Positions 19,531 through 29,737 of a DNA stretch of 64,000 bases are shown piece by piece. The DNA comes from Paludibacteraceae bacterium (GTDB taxonomy: Bacteria > Bacteroidota > Bacteroidia > Bacteroidales > Paludibacteraceae): the NCBI GenBank assembly GCA_018056165.1, contig JAGPGD010000005.1, forward strand, positions 1 to 64,000, in the 5' to 3' direction. Position numbers and translations under genes: made by a program. Position 1 is the first letter of the stretch; the number at the start of each line of letters is the position of its first letter. The notes below the pieces were generated by a model, which was not told the DNA's origin, did no database searches, and saw only the letters and a program-made list of their open reading frames with translations.

Positions 19531-22353
19531 TTATAATTCTTTTCTTTTAGTACATTTATCGACCAGATAAACAATAGACATATAAGGGATTCCTGTATTG
19601 GTATTCAAGCCAATTTCACAGGTCCTACTGTTGCTATATCCTGTTTTCACATTAGATTTTTCAATCTGAGGACGCAATTTTCGTAACGCATGAGCATTCA
19701 ATTCCGGCATCATAAAACCTTTATCACCCGCAAAGGCACAACAACCGACTTCTTCAGGAATCAACACTTGCTTGCTGCACAATTTTGCAATTTTAATCAA
19801 TGTTGGTTTTAATCCCATTTTTGTGGTAGAACAAGTGGCATGAATAGTAATCGGTTCATCAATAGGATAAAACTCAAGTTTATCCAATAAAAATTTATCT
19901 ATGAATTCAACTGGTTCATATAAAGACAATTGATGCATTTTTTGCCGCATCCTGAATAAGCAAGGACTTTGGTCACACAAAACAGGATAACGGCCATTTT
20001 CTGAAGCTTCGAGAAGAGCTTTTTCCAATTCAGAAGATTTTTGATCGGCTATAGAAAGCAAACCTTTACTTTCCCAGATACTGCCACAACACATTTTTTC
20101 CATATTTTTTGGAAAAATAACATCATAACCTGCTTTGTTAAGAAATGAAATCATTTTTTCAATAAGTGGAGTTTGTTCAGGATCATTTGAACTGACGCTC
20201 ATCATCTGATTTAAGCAACTGGGGAAATAAACCACTTTCAATGGATTATCAGAGATGGGTGGTGGAATAATTTTATGTTGAGGTTTTGGCAAAGCAGGTG
20301 ACCAAAAAGGAAAAGTATTTCCACTTATAACACGTAATCCTCTCGTAATAACTGACATTGCTCTCTTCCCTAAAATCTTCTCAGCCGTGTAAGCCAATGA
20401 TAACACTGACCTTAAACTGTTTGCCACCAAATGAAAATGTTCTGCTGTCCATTTTCCTAAAAATTGAGCAACTTTTTTGTTCTTAAGCTGTTCTTCTCTT
20501 AAGTAATGAACATAATCGCCTACATTGATTTCTACCGGACAAGAAGTAGCACAAAGTCCATCTGTAGCACAACTTTGATTCCCCATGAAAAGAAATTCTT
20601 TTTCCAGTTTTTTAAGTCGCTTCGGATTTTCTTTTGTTGCTTTCAAACGAGCTATTTCACGTTGAACAACAATCCGTTGACGAGAAGAGATCGTAAAACC
20701 AGCACTGACACAATTCACTTCACAAAAACCACACTCGATACATTTATCAATGAGCGGATGCGTGTTGGGTAATGGTTTGATATTTTCAACATAGCAACGT
20801 GGATGTTCATTGAAAATAACTTCAGGATTTAAAATTCCTTGAGGATCAAAAAGTTGCTTGATCCTTTTCATAAAACCATAAGCTTTTTCTCCCCATTCTT
20901 TGCTCACAAATGGAGCTATATTTCTTCCAGTGCCATGCTCCGCTTTCAAAGAACCATGATATTTGTTTACTACCAGATTCACCACTTCATTCATCATAGT
21001 TTCATATTGATGAATATTTTCTTCATTATCAAAACGTTGACTGATAATAAAATGAAGATTCCCTGCCAGTGCATGACCATAAATGACGGCATCCTCATAA
21101 TGATTTCTGAGCAATATTTGATCCAAATCGTCAGTTGCATCTGCCAGATTTTCCATTCTGAAACAAACATCCTCAATCAAACAAGTAGTTCCAGACGGAC
21201 GAGTACTGCCTACTGTTGGGAAAATGCCAGAACGCATATCCCAATAAGCATTGTATTCATCAGGCTGATCAGTAAAATGTACTGGAAAAAGCACTTTAGC
21301 GTTTGATAAAAGATTTTCCACTTGATCAATTCTTTGATGAAGAATTTCTTCGTCATCCGATTCAATTTTTATTAACAAAGCTGCTCCATCAGCTGGCAAA
21401 CATTTAAGTTCCGGAATATTGTTGAATTTATCTTCAACTGAAGCAATTGCTTTTCTATCAAAAAATTCTACTGCACTGACAGGAAGATTTTTTAATTTTT
21501 GAACTGCTTGACACGCCAAGTGCATATTTTCAAAATAAGCGAATCCACTGGCGCTGTATGGACAATTATCAGTTGTTTTGAAAACAGCTTCTGAAACAAA
21601 ACCCAATGTTCCTTCCGAACCCACCATTAAATGCAAAATAATATCAAAAGGATCTTCAAAATCAACGAATGGTTGAAGTGAAAGGCCTGTCACATTTTTT
21701 ATTTCATATTTTTTCTTGATGAAGGAATATAATTCTTCATCATTTTTGATTTCATCTCTTATTCGCTCAATTTCCCGAAGAAAATCAGCGTGGGTTTGAA
21801 TAAAATTATTTTTACTTTGTTCATCGCTTGTATCAAGAATAGCTCCATCTGCAAAAACAATTCGAGCAGAAACCAGCATTTGATAACTGTTTTCACGAAT
21901 CCCGCAACTCATTCCTGAAGCATTGTTAGCAAGGATGCCTCCAATCATGGCTGATTTTATGGAAGCTGGATCGGGTGAGAATTTTTTTCCATAAGGTTTC
22001 AGAATTTCATTTACGCGTTCTCCTATGATGCCCGGTTGTAACCGAATAGCATTGCCGTTGTTTAGCACTTCAAAATTTTGCCAATGTTGTCCTGCAATAA
22101 TTAAAACCGAATCAGAAAGAGATTGACCCGAAAGGCTTGTGCCAGCAGCTCTGAAAGTTACTGGCAAATTATATTTTGCAGCTTTTTGCAAAAGAAAACT
22201 TATTTCCCATTCATTACTGGTTTGAATGGCAATTTTTGGAATTAATCGGTAGAAACTGGCATCTGTTCCCCATGCCAGTAGCCGTAAATCATCTGTATAA
22301 ATATTATCTTCTCGCAGATAAACCTTTATTTCTTTTAAAAAATCATTTATCAT
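19531..22353 (-). CDS. FAD/Fe-S D-lactate-type dehydrogenase, 940 aa
   Basis: Domains in order: FAD-binding domain of the PCMH/GlcD type (residues about 20-260, with FRAAGTSLSGQS), FAD-oxidase C-terminal domain (to about 515, HGTGRNIAPF), a ferredoxin-like part with CIECGFCEVNC (538-548) and CATDGLCATSC, and a CCG-rich half (CCGSIWESKG, CCAFAGDKGF). This layout and length match the respiratory D-lactate dehydrogenase Dld-II of Shewanella; YdiJ (D-2-hydroxyglutarate) is a related alternative. Its ATG overlaps the namZ stop (ATGA), so the two are translationally coupled. Because MurNAc breakdown releases D-lactate, D-lactate is the likely substrate. This is inferred from context. Confidence 0.85.
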   Translation of the reverse strand: MINDFLKEIKVYLREDNIYTDDLRLLAWGTDASFYRLIPKIAIQTSNEWEISFLLQKAAKYNLPVTFRAAGTSLSGQSLSDSVLIIAGQHWQNFEVLNNGNAIRLQPGIIGERVNEILKPYGKKFSPDPASIKSAMIGGILANNASGMSCGIRENSYQMLVSARIVFADGAILDTSDEQSKNNFIQTHADFLREIERIRDEIKNDEELYSFIKKKYEIKNVTGLSLQPFVDFEDPFDIILHLMVGSEGTLGFVSEAVFKTTDNCPYSASGFAYFENMHLACQAVQKLKNLPVSAVEFFDRKAIASVEDKFNNIPELKCLPADGAALLIKIESDDEEILHQRIDQVENLLSNAKVLFPVHFTDQPDEYNAYWDMRSGIFPTVGSTRPSGTTCLIEDVCFRMENLADATDDLDQILLRNHYEDAVIYGHALAGNLHFIISQRFDNEENIHQYETMMNEVVNLVVNKYHGSLKAEHGTGRNIAPFVSKEWGEKAYGFMKRIKQLFDPQGILNPEVIFNEHPRCYVENIKPLPNTHPLIDKCIECGFCEVNCVSAGFTISSRQRIVVQREIARLKATKENPKRLKKLEKEFLFMGNQSCATDGLCATSCPVEINVGDYVHYLREEQLKNKKVAQFLGKWTAEHFHLVANSLRSVLSLAYTAEKILGKRAMSVITRGLRVISGNTFPFWSPALPKPQHKIIPPPISDNPLKVVYFPSCLNQMMSVSSNDPEQTPLIEKMISFLNKAGYDVIFPKNMEKMCCGSIWESKGLLSIADQKSSELEKALLEASENGRYPVLCDQSPCLFRMRQKMHQLSLYEPVEFIDKFLLDKLEFYPIDEPITIHATCSTTKMGLKPTLIKIAKLCSKQVLIPEEVGCCAFAGDKGFMMPELNAHALRKLRPQIEKSNVKTGYSNSRTCEIGLNTNTGIPYMSIVYLVDKCTKRKEL

Positions 22354-23576
22354 TTGTATAAATAATATTTTTTTGAAAGCTGATAATATTGTTCTTTATC
22401 CTTATTCCAGAAATTCAAGATATCTTCAATGGAGATGTTTTCCTGAAATTTCAACCGGACTTGATTGGTGCCACAAACTTTATCGAACATTGAAAATCGG
22501 GTAGAATCAGCATGAAGAAAAATGTTTTTATCCGGATAAAGTTTATTGATTTTATCCATCACATAAAACTGGACGTCAGAAAGAGTAGCTTTTTTATAAT
22601 CAGTGATATGAATTTGAACCCCCTGACAATTTTCTCCCTGAAAAGTGCTATAAAAAGGAGTTAAGTAAATCGGTCTGAAAATAAATCCTGGCAAGTGTAA
22701 TTGATTCATGGCTGTTGCCAGTTCATCAGCTTTTATCCACGGAGCTGCTACTATCTGGAAAGGTAAAGTATAACCAACGCCAGTAGATAAATAATATAAT
22801 TCTCCCAGAATGCCAGTCACTGGATAAAAATAAGATGACTCTTTATAGGGTATATGAGGAGAAGAGATAATCCATTCAAGACCAGTATCCTCCCATTTCA
22901 TCGAACGCTTCCAGTTTTTCATTTTAACGACGGTGAGTTTATATTTTTTCTTCAAAAAATTTTCTTCATTCAGCATCAGAGCAAGTTCACCACAAGTTTG
23001 GCCGTAAATATATGGAATTTTAAATTGGCTCACAAATGAAATGAAGGGATCTTCAGTGATTACCCCTTCAATTTTTTCGCCTCCAAGAGGATTGGGACGA
23101 TCCAGCACTACAAATTCAATATTATTTTCAGCAGCAGCTTCCATAGCCAGTCCCAATGTGCTAATATAAGTATAAGAGCGACAACCGACGTCCTGAATAT
23201 CATAAACCAGCACATCAATTCCTTTTAACATTTCTGGAGTCGGTTTGCGAGTTTTTCCATACAAGGAATAAACAGGAAGGCCCGTTTTTTCATCTATTTC
23301 ATTGCCAATTGTTCCGCCTGCATATACATTTCCACGAACACCATGTTCTGGACCATATAAAGCAACTAAATTAACATTTGGAGCTTCGTTGAGAATATCA
23401 ATGGTTGATTTTAAATTGACATCCACTCCCGTAGGATTGGTAATTAAACCAACACGTTTCCCTTCCAGTAATTTAAAATTTTGTTCTCTTAATACCTCTA
23501 TTCCTGTCATTACACGTTTGGCTGACAAGCTAAAAATACAGGAAAATGCCAGAATAAAGAATGCAATTTTTTTCAT
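22350..23576 (-). CDS. namZ: Exo-beta-N-acetylmuramidase NamZ (DUF1343, GH171), 408 aa
   Basis: Releases terminal MurNAc from peptidoglycan glycan ends; the activity is known from Bacillus subtilis YbbC/NamZ and relatives. A signal peptide (residues 1-18, SCIFSLSA) exports it. DUF1343 marks are GKRVGLITNPTGVD, YGPEHGVRGN, VYDIQDVGCRSYTYIS, FVVLDRPNPLGG and GQTCGELALML. It is the first gene of a minus-strand run with the FAD/Fe-S dehydrogenase (4-bp overlap) and a GHL10 hydrolase. A perfect LacI-type palindrome lies 86 bases upstream. In Bacillus the gene is linked to murQ; here murQ is 30 kb away but carries related operator-like sites. Confidence 0.92.
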   Translation of the reverse strand: MKKIAFFILAFSCIFSLSAKRVMTGIEVLREQNFKLLEGKRVGLITNPTGVDVNLKSTIDILNEAPNVNLVALYGPEHGVRGNVYAGGTIGNEIDEKTGLPVYSLYGKTRKPTPEMLKGIDVLVYDIQDVGCRSYTYISTLGLAMEAAAENNIEFVVLDRPNPLGGEKIEGVITEDPFISFVSQFKIPYIYGQTCGELALMLNEENFLKKKYKLTVVKMKNWKRSMKWEDTGLEWIISSPHIPYKESSYFYPVTGILGELYYLSTGVGYTLPFQIVAAPWIKADELATAMNQLHLPGFIFRPIYLTPFYSTFQGENCQGVQIHITDYKKATLSDVQFYVMDKINKLYPDKNIFLHADSTRFSMFDKVCGTNQVRLKFQENISIEDILNFWNKDKEQYYQLSKKYYLYK

Positions 23577-23661
23577 TTGATGATATGATTTTTTTGAATA
23601 AATTTATAGATTTGTATAAACTCTCTTTCCTCTTAAAGGAATTTTTTAAATAAAACATTGG

Positions 23662-23675
23662 TGCAAACGTTTGCA
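23662..23675. promoter_or_regulatory. LacI-family operator-like palindrome before namZ
   Basis: TGCAAACGTTTGCA is a perfect 14-bp palindrome with the central CG typical of LacI/GalR/PurR-family operators. It lies just downstream of a predicted namZ -7 element (23684-23691), over the expected transcription start, which is a repressor position. It is 156 bases from the mutA -7 element, so namZ is the more likely target. Confidence 0.65.
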
Positions 23676-23683
23676 TTTTGAAG

Positions 23684-23691
23684 CAAATGTA
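23684..23691 (-). promoter_or_regulatory. Promoter -7 element for namZ
   Basis: TACATTTG on the minus strand fits TAnnTTTG exactly. The -33 is poor: CTTG lies at a 25-base spacing. The transcript leader would be about 100 bases and begin within the palindrome at 23662-23675. Confidence 0.45.
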
Positions 23692-23830
23692 AATAAAAAA
23701 ATTGAATTTTAATCATCAAGAAAAAACCTTCTAAAAAATTATTTTTTAAAAAAGTGATTACCAACTTAATTTTATAAAACGTTTTTTAGTTTTTCTCTCC
23801 AAAAACATTTAATAACTAAACTTAAAGTAG

Positions 23831-23838
23831 TAATTTTG
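23831..23838 (+). promoter_or_regulatory. Promoter -7 element for mutA
   Basis: TAATTTTG matches TAnnTTTG, 32 bases before the mutA ATG, with a TTTA at 23808-23811 in place of TTTG at a spacing of 19. Confidence 0.5.
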
Positions 23839-23870
23839 CAGTCGATAATAATTTTTGAAAAATAAAAAAT

Positions 23871-25763
23871 ATGTCAGAAAAAAAATTAAACTTATTGGCT
23901 GATTTTTCACCTGTTTCCACTGAAGAATGGATGAAAAAAATCATGGAAGACCTGAAAGGTGCTGATTTTGAGAAAAAACTTGTCTGGAAAACTGATGAAG
24001 GTTTCAATGTTCAACCATTTTACCGATTAGAAAACATTGAAAACTTAAAAACTACAGAATTATTGCCGGGTAAATTTCCTTATGTTCGGGGTACAAAAAC
24101 GGATAACGAATGGTTTATTCGTCAGGACATTAAAGTTGAAAATATAAAAGAGGCAAATGCCAAAGCATTGGATATTTTGAACAAAGGAATCAATTCCTTA
24201 GGTTTTGATGTAAGAGGATACAAAATTTCTTCTTCATTGCTAAAAGATTTATTGGAAAATATTAATGCTGAATGCATCGAACTAAATTTTCTTGTCGATG
24301 CAAACAATGCCATAACATTAGCCAATACTCTATCTGAATATTTGCTGAGCCAGCAATATGACGTAAAGAATCTACAGGGTGCTATTGAATTTGATCCTAT
24401 TGGTGAAATGTTGCAAGATGGCAAAAAGAAAAGCAAGGAACAAATTGTTGAACAGTTAAAATCAGTCATTGATGCCATTTCAAAATTACCTTTTTATCGT
24501 GTAATGACGGTAAATGCTACAATTTTGAAAAATGCCGGAGCTTTTATTACACAGGAATTAGGCAATGCTCTGGCCTGGGGAAATCAATATCTTTCCATGA
24601 TGGTGGATGCTGGAGTTGATACTTCGCTGGCTGCTAAAAAAATTAAATTTAATTTCGGAATAGGCAGCAATTATTTTATGGAAATTGCAAAATTCAGAGC
24701 TGCTCGACTTCTGTGGGCACTTATTGTGGATGCTTATCAACCTGTATGTTCTTGTGAAGATAATTCAAATGCAAAGGACGGTACTTGTAAATGTGCTACT
24801 AAAATGAGAATTCATGCAGAAACGACTAATTTCAATAAAACAATATTTGATGCTCATGTAAATATGCTTCGCACCCAAACAGAAGCCATGAGTGCTGTGC
24901 TCGGTGGAATTGATTCATTGACTGTTCTGGGTTATGATGATGTATTTAATGCTCCAAACGAATTTGCTGAACGTATCGCCAGAAATCAACAACTATTACT
25001 CAAAGAAGAATCTCATTTTGATAAAGTGGTTGATCCAGCAGCAGGTTCTTACTATCTTGAAATCCTCACCAAAGAAATTGCTCAACAAGCCTGGAAATTG
25101 TTCCTCGAGATTGAAAACGAAGGAGGCTTTTTAGAAGCTATTTATGCTGGCAAAGTTCAACAAGCCATCAAAGCTACCGCCAATTACCGAATGAAAAATA
25201 TTTCCAATCGAAAAGAAATATTGGTTGGAACCAATCAGTATCCTAACTTTAATGAAACAGCATCAGAAAAACTGGTTAATTGCCCGCAATGTGATAAAAA
25301 CAATCAATCTACTGAAGTAGAAACCTTACCACCTGTTCGAGGTGCAGCAGAATTTGAAACGTTACGTCTTGCTACCGAGCGTGCAGCAAAAAGGCCAAAA
25401 GTTTTTATGCTAACCATTGGAAATCTGGCTATGCGAGTAGCTCGTTCACAATTTTCCTGCAATTTCTTTGCCTGTGCTGGTTATGAAGTGATAGACAATG
25501 TCGGATTTGATACAGTGGAAGAAGGTGTACAGGCTGCATTGGAAGCTAAAGCGGATATTGTGGTTCTATGTTCAAGCGATGAAGAATATGCACAATTTGC
25601 CCCAGCAGCTTATCAATTAGTAAAAGACAAAGCGATTTTTGTGGTAGCGGGTGCTCCAGCCTGCATGGATGATTTAAAAACACAAGGTATAGAAAATTTC
25701 ATTAGTGTAAAATCCAATGTTCTGGAAATTTTAAAAAGTTTCAATGAAAAGTTGGGTATTTAA
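23871..25763 (+). CDS. mutA: Methylmalonyl-CoA mutase small subunit, 630 aa
   Basis: The beta subunit of the B12-dependent succinyl-CoA/methylmalonyl-CoA mutase, used in the succinate-to-propionate route of Bacteroidetes. The N-terminal TIM-barrel domain holds FNFGIGSNYFMEIAKFRAARLLW and NMLRTQTEAMSAVLGGIDSLTV. The C-terminal Rossmann domain (about 500-630) lacks the cobalamin-binding DxHxxG, as expected for the non-catalytic subunit. A short Cys-rich insert (CSCEDNSNAKDGTCKC) lies near residues 290-306. The large subunit is encoded 1.7 kb downstream, after two unrelated membrane-protein genes. Confidence 0.94.
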   Translation: MSEKKLNLLADFSPVSTEEWMKKIMEDLKGADFEKKLVWKTDEGFNVQPFYRLENIENLKTTELLPGKFPYVRGTKTDNEWFIRQDIKVENIKEANAKALDILNKGINSLGFDVRGYKISSSLLKDLLENINAECIELNFLVDANNAITLANTLSEYLLSQQYDVKNLQGAIEFDPIGEMLQDGKKKSKEQIVEQLKSVIDAISKLPFYRVMTVNATILKNAGAFITQELGNALAWGNQYLSMMVDAGVDTSLAAKKIKFNFGIGSNYFMEIAKFRAARLLWALIVDAYQPVCSCEDNSNAKDGTCKCATKMRIHAETTNFNKTIFDAHVNMLRTQTEAMSAVLGGIDSLTVLGYDDVFNAPNEFAERIARNQQLLLKEESHFDKVVDPAAGSYYLEILTKEIAQQAWKLFLEIENEGGFLEAIYAGKVQQAIKATANYRMKNISNRKEILVGTNQYPNFNETASEKLVNCPQCDKNNQSTEVETLPPVRGAAEFETLRLATERAAKRPKVFMLTIGNLAMRVARSQFSCNFFACAGYEVIDNVGFDTVEEGVQAALEAKADIVVLCSSDEEYAQFAPAAYQLVKDKAIFVVAGAPACMDDLKTQGIENFISVKSNVLEILKSFNEKLGI

Positions 25764-25795
25764 TGAAAGAATTTTTCAAAAATGAAATGATGTAA

Positions 25796-26698
25796 ATGAA
25801 GTCAAAACTCAACAATTATTTTATTGCTACGCGGCCGTGGTCTTTCCCTGCTTCTACCATGCCAGCATTAATAACTCTCACTTATATTTTTTATATCAAT
25901 GAAGAAATCAGTGGAAATATCAACTGGTGGTATGGTATTATAGCAATTATTGGAGCAGCCATTTTTCAAGCCAGCAGTAATTTAATCAATGATTATTTTG
26001 ATTATAAATATCAGGTAGATCGTCCTGAATCTTTCGGTTCTAGCCGGTTATTGGTTGAAAAAGTTTTTACGCCGAAATTTATTCTTTCTTATGGTTTTGT
26101 TTTGCTGGGCATCGGAGTTTTGCTGGGCTTATTTCTCTGGTATAAAACTGGAAATGCTTTGCTCTGGATTGGTATTATTGGCACATTGGCAGCAGTACTA
26201 TATTCTAAATTGAAATATGTAGCATTGGGTGATTTGATTATTTTTATTATCTATGGTCCGTTGATTGGTTTAGGAACCGCTTATGTAATGACGCAACAAC
26301 TGCTGTGGAAAATTATTTTGATTAATATCCCGATTGCTTTTCTGGTAGTAAATATTTTGCATGCCAACAATACTCGCGATATTCGTGATGACAATAAAGC
26401 CCATATCAAAACACAGTCAATGGTTTTAGGATTGAAAAGAGCTAAAATTCAATACGTTACGCTGGCAGTGGGAGCTTATGTGATGATAGCACTGCTAATA
26501 ATTTTGAGAATGATTCATCCCATAGTATTGCTGGTATTTTTAACTGTCCCTTTGACCATAAAAAATATTCGTCAGATGCAAACAGCACAAGTAGAAAAAC
26601 CTGAATTAATCAAAGATCTGGATGCAAAATCGGCTCAACTTGTGTTGCTTTTTGGATTGATATTTTCGATTTGTAATATGATAGGAAACTGGTTATGA
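25796..26698 (+). CDS. menA: UbiA-family prenyltransferase, probably MenA (menaquinone synthesis), 300 aa
   Basis: An integral membrane protein with about eight to nine helices. The two Asp-rich, Mg2+-prenyl-diphosphate-binding motifs are NDYFDYKYQVD (65-75) and NNTRDIRDD. The N-terminal TRPWSFPASTMPALI fits MenA, which prenylates 1,4-dihydroxy-2-naphthoate. Menaquinone would also be the likely electron acceptor for the FAD/Fe-S dehydrogenase encoded upstream, although no direct link is shown. It lies 33 bases after mutA and overlaps the next gene by 4 bases. Other UbiA-family substrates cannot be fully excluded. Confidence 0.85.
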   Translation: MKSKLNNYFIATRPWSFPASTMPALITLTYIFYINEEISGNINWWYGIIAIIGAAIFQASSNLINDYFDYKYQVDRPESFGSSRLLVEKVFTPKFILSYGFVLLGIGVLLGLFLWYKTGNALLWIGIIGTLAAVLYSKLKYVALGDLIIFIIYGPLIGLGTAYVMTQQLLWKIILINIPIAFLVVNILHANNTRDIRDDNKAHIKTQSMVLGLKRAKIQYVTLAVGAYVMIALLIILRMIHPIVLLVFLTVPLTIKNIRQMQTAQVEKPELIKDLDAKSAQLVLLFGLIFSICNMIGNWL

Positions 26699-27309
26699 AA
26701 AAAGTTGTTTTACCTATTTTAATTGCATTAGTCCTCTGGTTCTTTATGTTTTCACCCTGGACCAGAAGTTACATTAATTTCTGGATAGTGATGTCATGTG
26801 CTGCTGTATTTTTTATTTTCATTAGTGCTTTTTTTGGTAAAAATTTCAAAAAACAATTTTCATTTTCCATTAAAGACATATTTATTGGTATTGGTTCAGC
26901 TATAGTTTTATATGGAATTTTCCAGTTGGGTTATGTGTTTTCAAAATTGATTTTTGTCTTTGCAGAAGAACAAGTTGGAAATATATACTTGATAAAAAGT
27001 GGAGAAAATACTTTATATTTAGGACTTTTGCTCGCTTTTTTAATTGGCCCTGCTGAAGAAATTTTCTGGCGAGGTTATGTTCAACGGATGTTGGAACCAC
27101 AATATGGTGAATGGAGTGCTTTTGCCATCACGGCTATTACTTACACTTTTATTCATTTGTGGTCATTTAATTTTATGCTTATTTTATCAGCATTGGTTTG
27201 TGGTATTTTTTGGGGACTCTTGTATAAATACAATAAAAATTTAGTAACATTGATTGTTTCTCATGCTTTGTGGGATGTATCTGTGTTTATTTTGTTCCCT
27301 ATTTCTTGA
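26695..27309 (+). CDS. CPBP-family (CAAX-like) intramembrane metalloprotease, 204 aa
   Basis: Six or so membrane helices with the ABI/CPBP motifs: PAEEIFWRGYVQRML (EExxxR, about residue 120), FIHLWSF and SHALWD. Members cleave or process membrane-associated peptides, and the substrate is unknown here. Its ATG overlaps the menA stop (ATGA), so it is translationally coupled to menA. The pair is inserted between the two subunits of methylmalonyl-CoA mutase. Confidence 0.82.
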   Translation: MKKVVLPILIALVLWFFMFSPWTRSYINFWIVMSCAAVFFIFISAFFGKNFKKQFSFSIKDIFIGIGSAIVLYGIFQLGYVFSKLIFVFAEEQVGNIYLIKSGENTLYLGLLLAFLIGPAEEIFWRGYVQRMLEPQYGEWSAFAITAITYTFIHLWSFNFMLILSALVCGIFWGLLYKYNKNLVTLIVSHALWDVSVFILFPIS

Positions 27310-27452
27310 TTTTTTGAAAAATAATAAAATGACAACTAAATAATAAATAGAAAAACATGTTTATAATGAATTGAGAAAGCAAAAGGTTTTTGAAATAATT
27401 CTCAGATATTTTTTGAAAAAATTTGTTTCTCTCAATTCTAAAATTTAAAAAT

Positions 27453-29582
27453 ATGAAACCAGATTTTAGTAAAATTGATGTACAAAACATTATTCCTACT
27501 TCAAATGAGGAAGCAGTTGAGGTAAGTACCTGGATGACTGCTGAACAAATTCCCGTAAAATCTTTTTATACGAAAGAAGATGAAAAAGGAATACAACATT
27601 TGAATTACGCAGCAGGAATTCCTCCTTTTTTGCGTGGTCCATATAGCACGATGTATGTAACCCGTCCGTGGACTATTCGGCAATATGCAGGTTTTTCTAC
27701 GGCAGAAGAATCTAATGCTTTTTATCGTCGGAACTTGGCTGCTGGACAAAAAGGACTTTCTGTTGCTTTCGATTTACCTACTCACAGAGGTTATGATGCC
27801 GATCATGAAAGAGTTGTAGGCGATGTGGGTAAAGCAGGTGTTTCCATTTGTTCGGTAGAAGATATGAAAATTCTTTTCGATGGAATTCCTTTAAATAAAA
27901 TGTCCGTTTCTATGACCATGAATGGAGCTGTATTGCCTATTCTTGCATTTTATATAGTAGCTGCCCAAGAACAAGGAGCCAAATTGGAAGAACTTTCAGG
28001 CACCATTCAAAATGATATTTTGAAAGAATTTATGGTACGAAATACTTATATATATCCTCCTCAATTTTCAATGCGTATCATTGCTGACATATTCAAATAT
28101 ACCTCGAAAAATATGCCCAAATTCAACTCCATTTCTATTTCGGGCTATCACATGCAGGAAGCTGGTGCTACAGCCGATATAGAGTTAGCTTATACGCTGG
28201 CTGATGGACTGGAATATCTTCGTACAGGGCTCAATGCAGGTCTGGATATTGATGCTTTTGCACCGCGATTATCATTCTTCTGGGGAATAGGAATGAATCA
28301 TTTTATGGAAATTGCCAAAATGAGAGCTGCTCGACTATTGTGGGCAAAAATTGTCAAACAGTTTAATCCAAAGAACCCCAAATCAATGGCACTTCGTACA
28401 CATTCCCAAACTTCAGGCTGGTCGCTTACTGCACAAGACCCGTTCAATAATGTCGGTCGTACCTGTATAGAAGCAATGGCAGCGGCATTGGGACATACAC
28501 AATCTCTTCATACCAATGCACTGGATGAAGCTATTGCACTTCCTACTGATTTTTCAGCACGAATTGCCAGAAACACACAAATTTATTTACAGGAAGAAAC
28601 TTATATTTGTCGTCAGATTGATCCGTGGGCAGGTTCTTATTATGTAGAATCGCTCACCAAAGAAATCAGTGAGAAAGCCTGGCATTTGATTCAGGAAATT
28701 GAAGAACTGGGCGGGATGGCAGCCGCTATCGAAACGGGCATTCCAAAAATGAAAATTGAAGAAGCAGCCGCCAGAACACAAGCTCGTATAGATTCAGGAG
28801 AACAGATTATCGTTGGTGTCAACCGTTATTGTCTGGAAAAAGAAGAGCCAATTGAAATTCTTGAAATTGATAATACTGCTGTACGCGAACAACAAATTGA
28901 ACGATTAAAACAACTTCGTGCTACACGGAATAACGAAGAAGTTCAAAAAGCACTGGATGCCATTACTGAATGTGCTCGCACTGGTAATGGAAATTTACTG
29001 GCACTTGCAGTAGAAGCTGCTCGCGTCAGAGCTACCTTAGGAGAAATATCTTATGCCTGCGAAAAAGTAGCAGGACGTTATAAAGCAACCATTAGAACAA
29101 TATCAGGCGTGTATTCATCAGAAACAAAAGAAAATGCAGATTTCAAACGTGCATGCGAATTAACAGAAAAATTCGCAAAGAAAGAAGGTCGTCGTCCTCG
29201 CATTATGATTGCCAAAATGGGACAGGATGGTCACGACCGTGGAGCCAAAGTAGTAGCCAGCGGTTATGCTGATTGTGGCTTCGACGTGGACATGGGTCCT
29301 TTGTTCCAAACACCTGAAGAAGTAGCCAAACAGGCTATAGAAAACGATGTTCACGTACTGGGCATTTCTTCATTGGCTGGAGGACATAAAACGCTTATTC
29401 CACAAGTAATTGAGGAATTAAAAAAACTTGGACGTGAAGATATCATGGTTATTGCTGGAGGTGTCATTCCACCACAGGATTATGATTATCTTTACAAAGC
29501 AGGTGTGGCAGCTATTTTTGGACCCGGTACTTCTGTCGCAAAAGCAGCTTGCACCATTATGGAAATGTTGTTGGAAGAGTAA
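27453..29582 (+). CDS. mutB: Methylmalonyl-CoA mutase large subunit, 709 aa
   Basis: The catalytic, adenosylcobalamin-binding subunit. The substrate barrel includes [17 protein letters not shown] and [17 protein letters not shown]. The C-terminal B12 domain has [20 protein letters not shown] with His594 as lower axial ligand, and later [16 protein letters not shown]. The start is ATG 27453 (MKPDFSK) rather than the TTG at 27423. Length is usual for the family (about 710-730). It is separated from mutA by menA and a CPBP gene. A strong hairpin follows the stop. Confidence 0.95.
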   Translation: MKPDFSKIDVQNIIPTSNEEAVEVSTWMTAEQIPVKSFYTKEDEKGIQHLNYAAGIPPFLRGPYSTMYVTRPWTIRQYAGFSTAEESNAFYRRNLAAGQKGLSVAFDLPTHRGYDADHERVVGDVGKAGVSICSVEDMKILFDGIPLNKMSVSMTMNGAVLPILAFYIVAAQEQGAKLEELSGTIQNDILKEFMVRNTYIYPPQFSMRIIADIFKYTSKNMPKFNSISISGYHMQEAGATADIELAYTLADGLEYLRTGLNAGLDIDAFAPRLSFFWGIGMNHFMEIAKMRAARLLWAKIVKQFNPKNPKSMALRTHSQTSGWSLTAQDPFNNVGRTCIEAMAAALGHTQSLHTNALDEAIALPTDFSARIARNTQIYLQEETYICRQIDPWAGSYYVESLTKEISEKAWHLIQEIEELGGMAAAIETGIPKMKIEEAAARTQARIDSGEQIIVGVNRYCLEKEEPIEILEIDNTAVREQQIERLKQLRATRNNEEVQKALDAITECARTGNGNLLALAVEAARVRATLGEISYACEKVAGRYKATIRTISGVYSSETKENADFKRACELTEKFAKKEGRRPRIMIAKMGQDGHDRGAKVVASGYADCGFDVDMGPLFQTPEEVAKQAIENDVHVLGISSLAGGHKTLIPQVIEELKKLGREDIMVIAGGVIPPQDYDYLYKAGVAAIFGPGTSVAKAACTIMEMLLEE

Positions 29583-29610
29583 ATTAATTTCAATAATTTA
29601 CTTAAAAACT

Positions 29611-29652
29611 AATGAAAGACAAATTTTCACAAAAGATCTGTCTTTCATTTTT
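29611..29652 (+). terminator. Terminator of mutB
   Basis: AATGAAAGACA (29611-29621) and TGTCTTTCATT (29639-29649) form an 11-bp perfect stem with a 17-base loop, followed by TTTTG. It is 29 bases after the mutB stop. Confidence 0.7.
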
Positions 29653-29723
29653 GTGTCTTTTTAATTATATAAAGTTGACTCTCCTCTTATACCAAGTTGT
29701 TTTCTAATATAAAAAATAATTCT

Positions 29724-29731
29724 TATCTTTG
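29724..29731 (+). promoter_or_regulatory. Promoter -7 element with no protein gene downstream
   Basis: TATCTTTG matches TAnnTTTG exactly, with TTTT at -33 (29700-29703, spacing 20). It points into the 190-base gap before the convergent dnaA gene, where no ORF exists. This suggests a small RNA. Confidence 0.5.
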
Positions 29732-29737
29732 CTCAGA

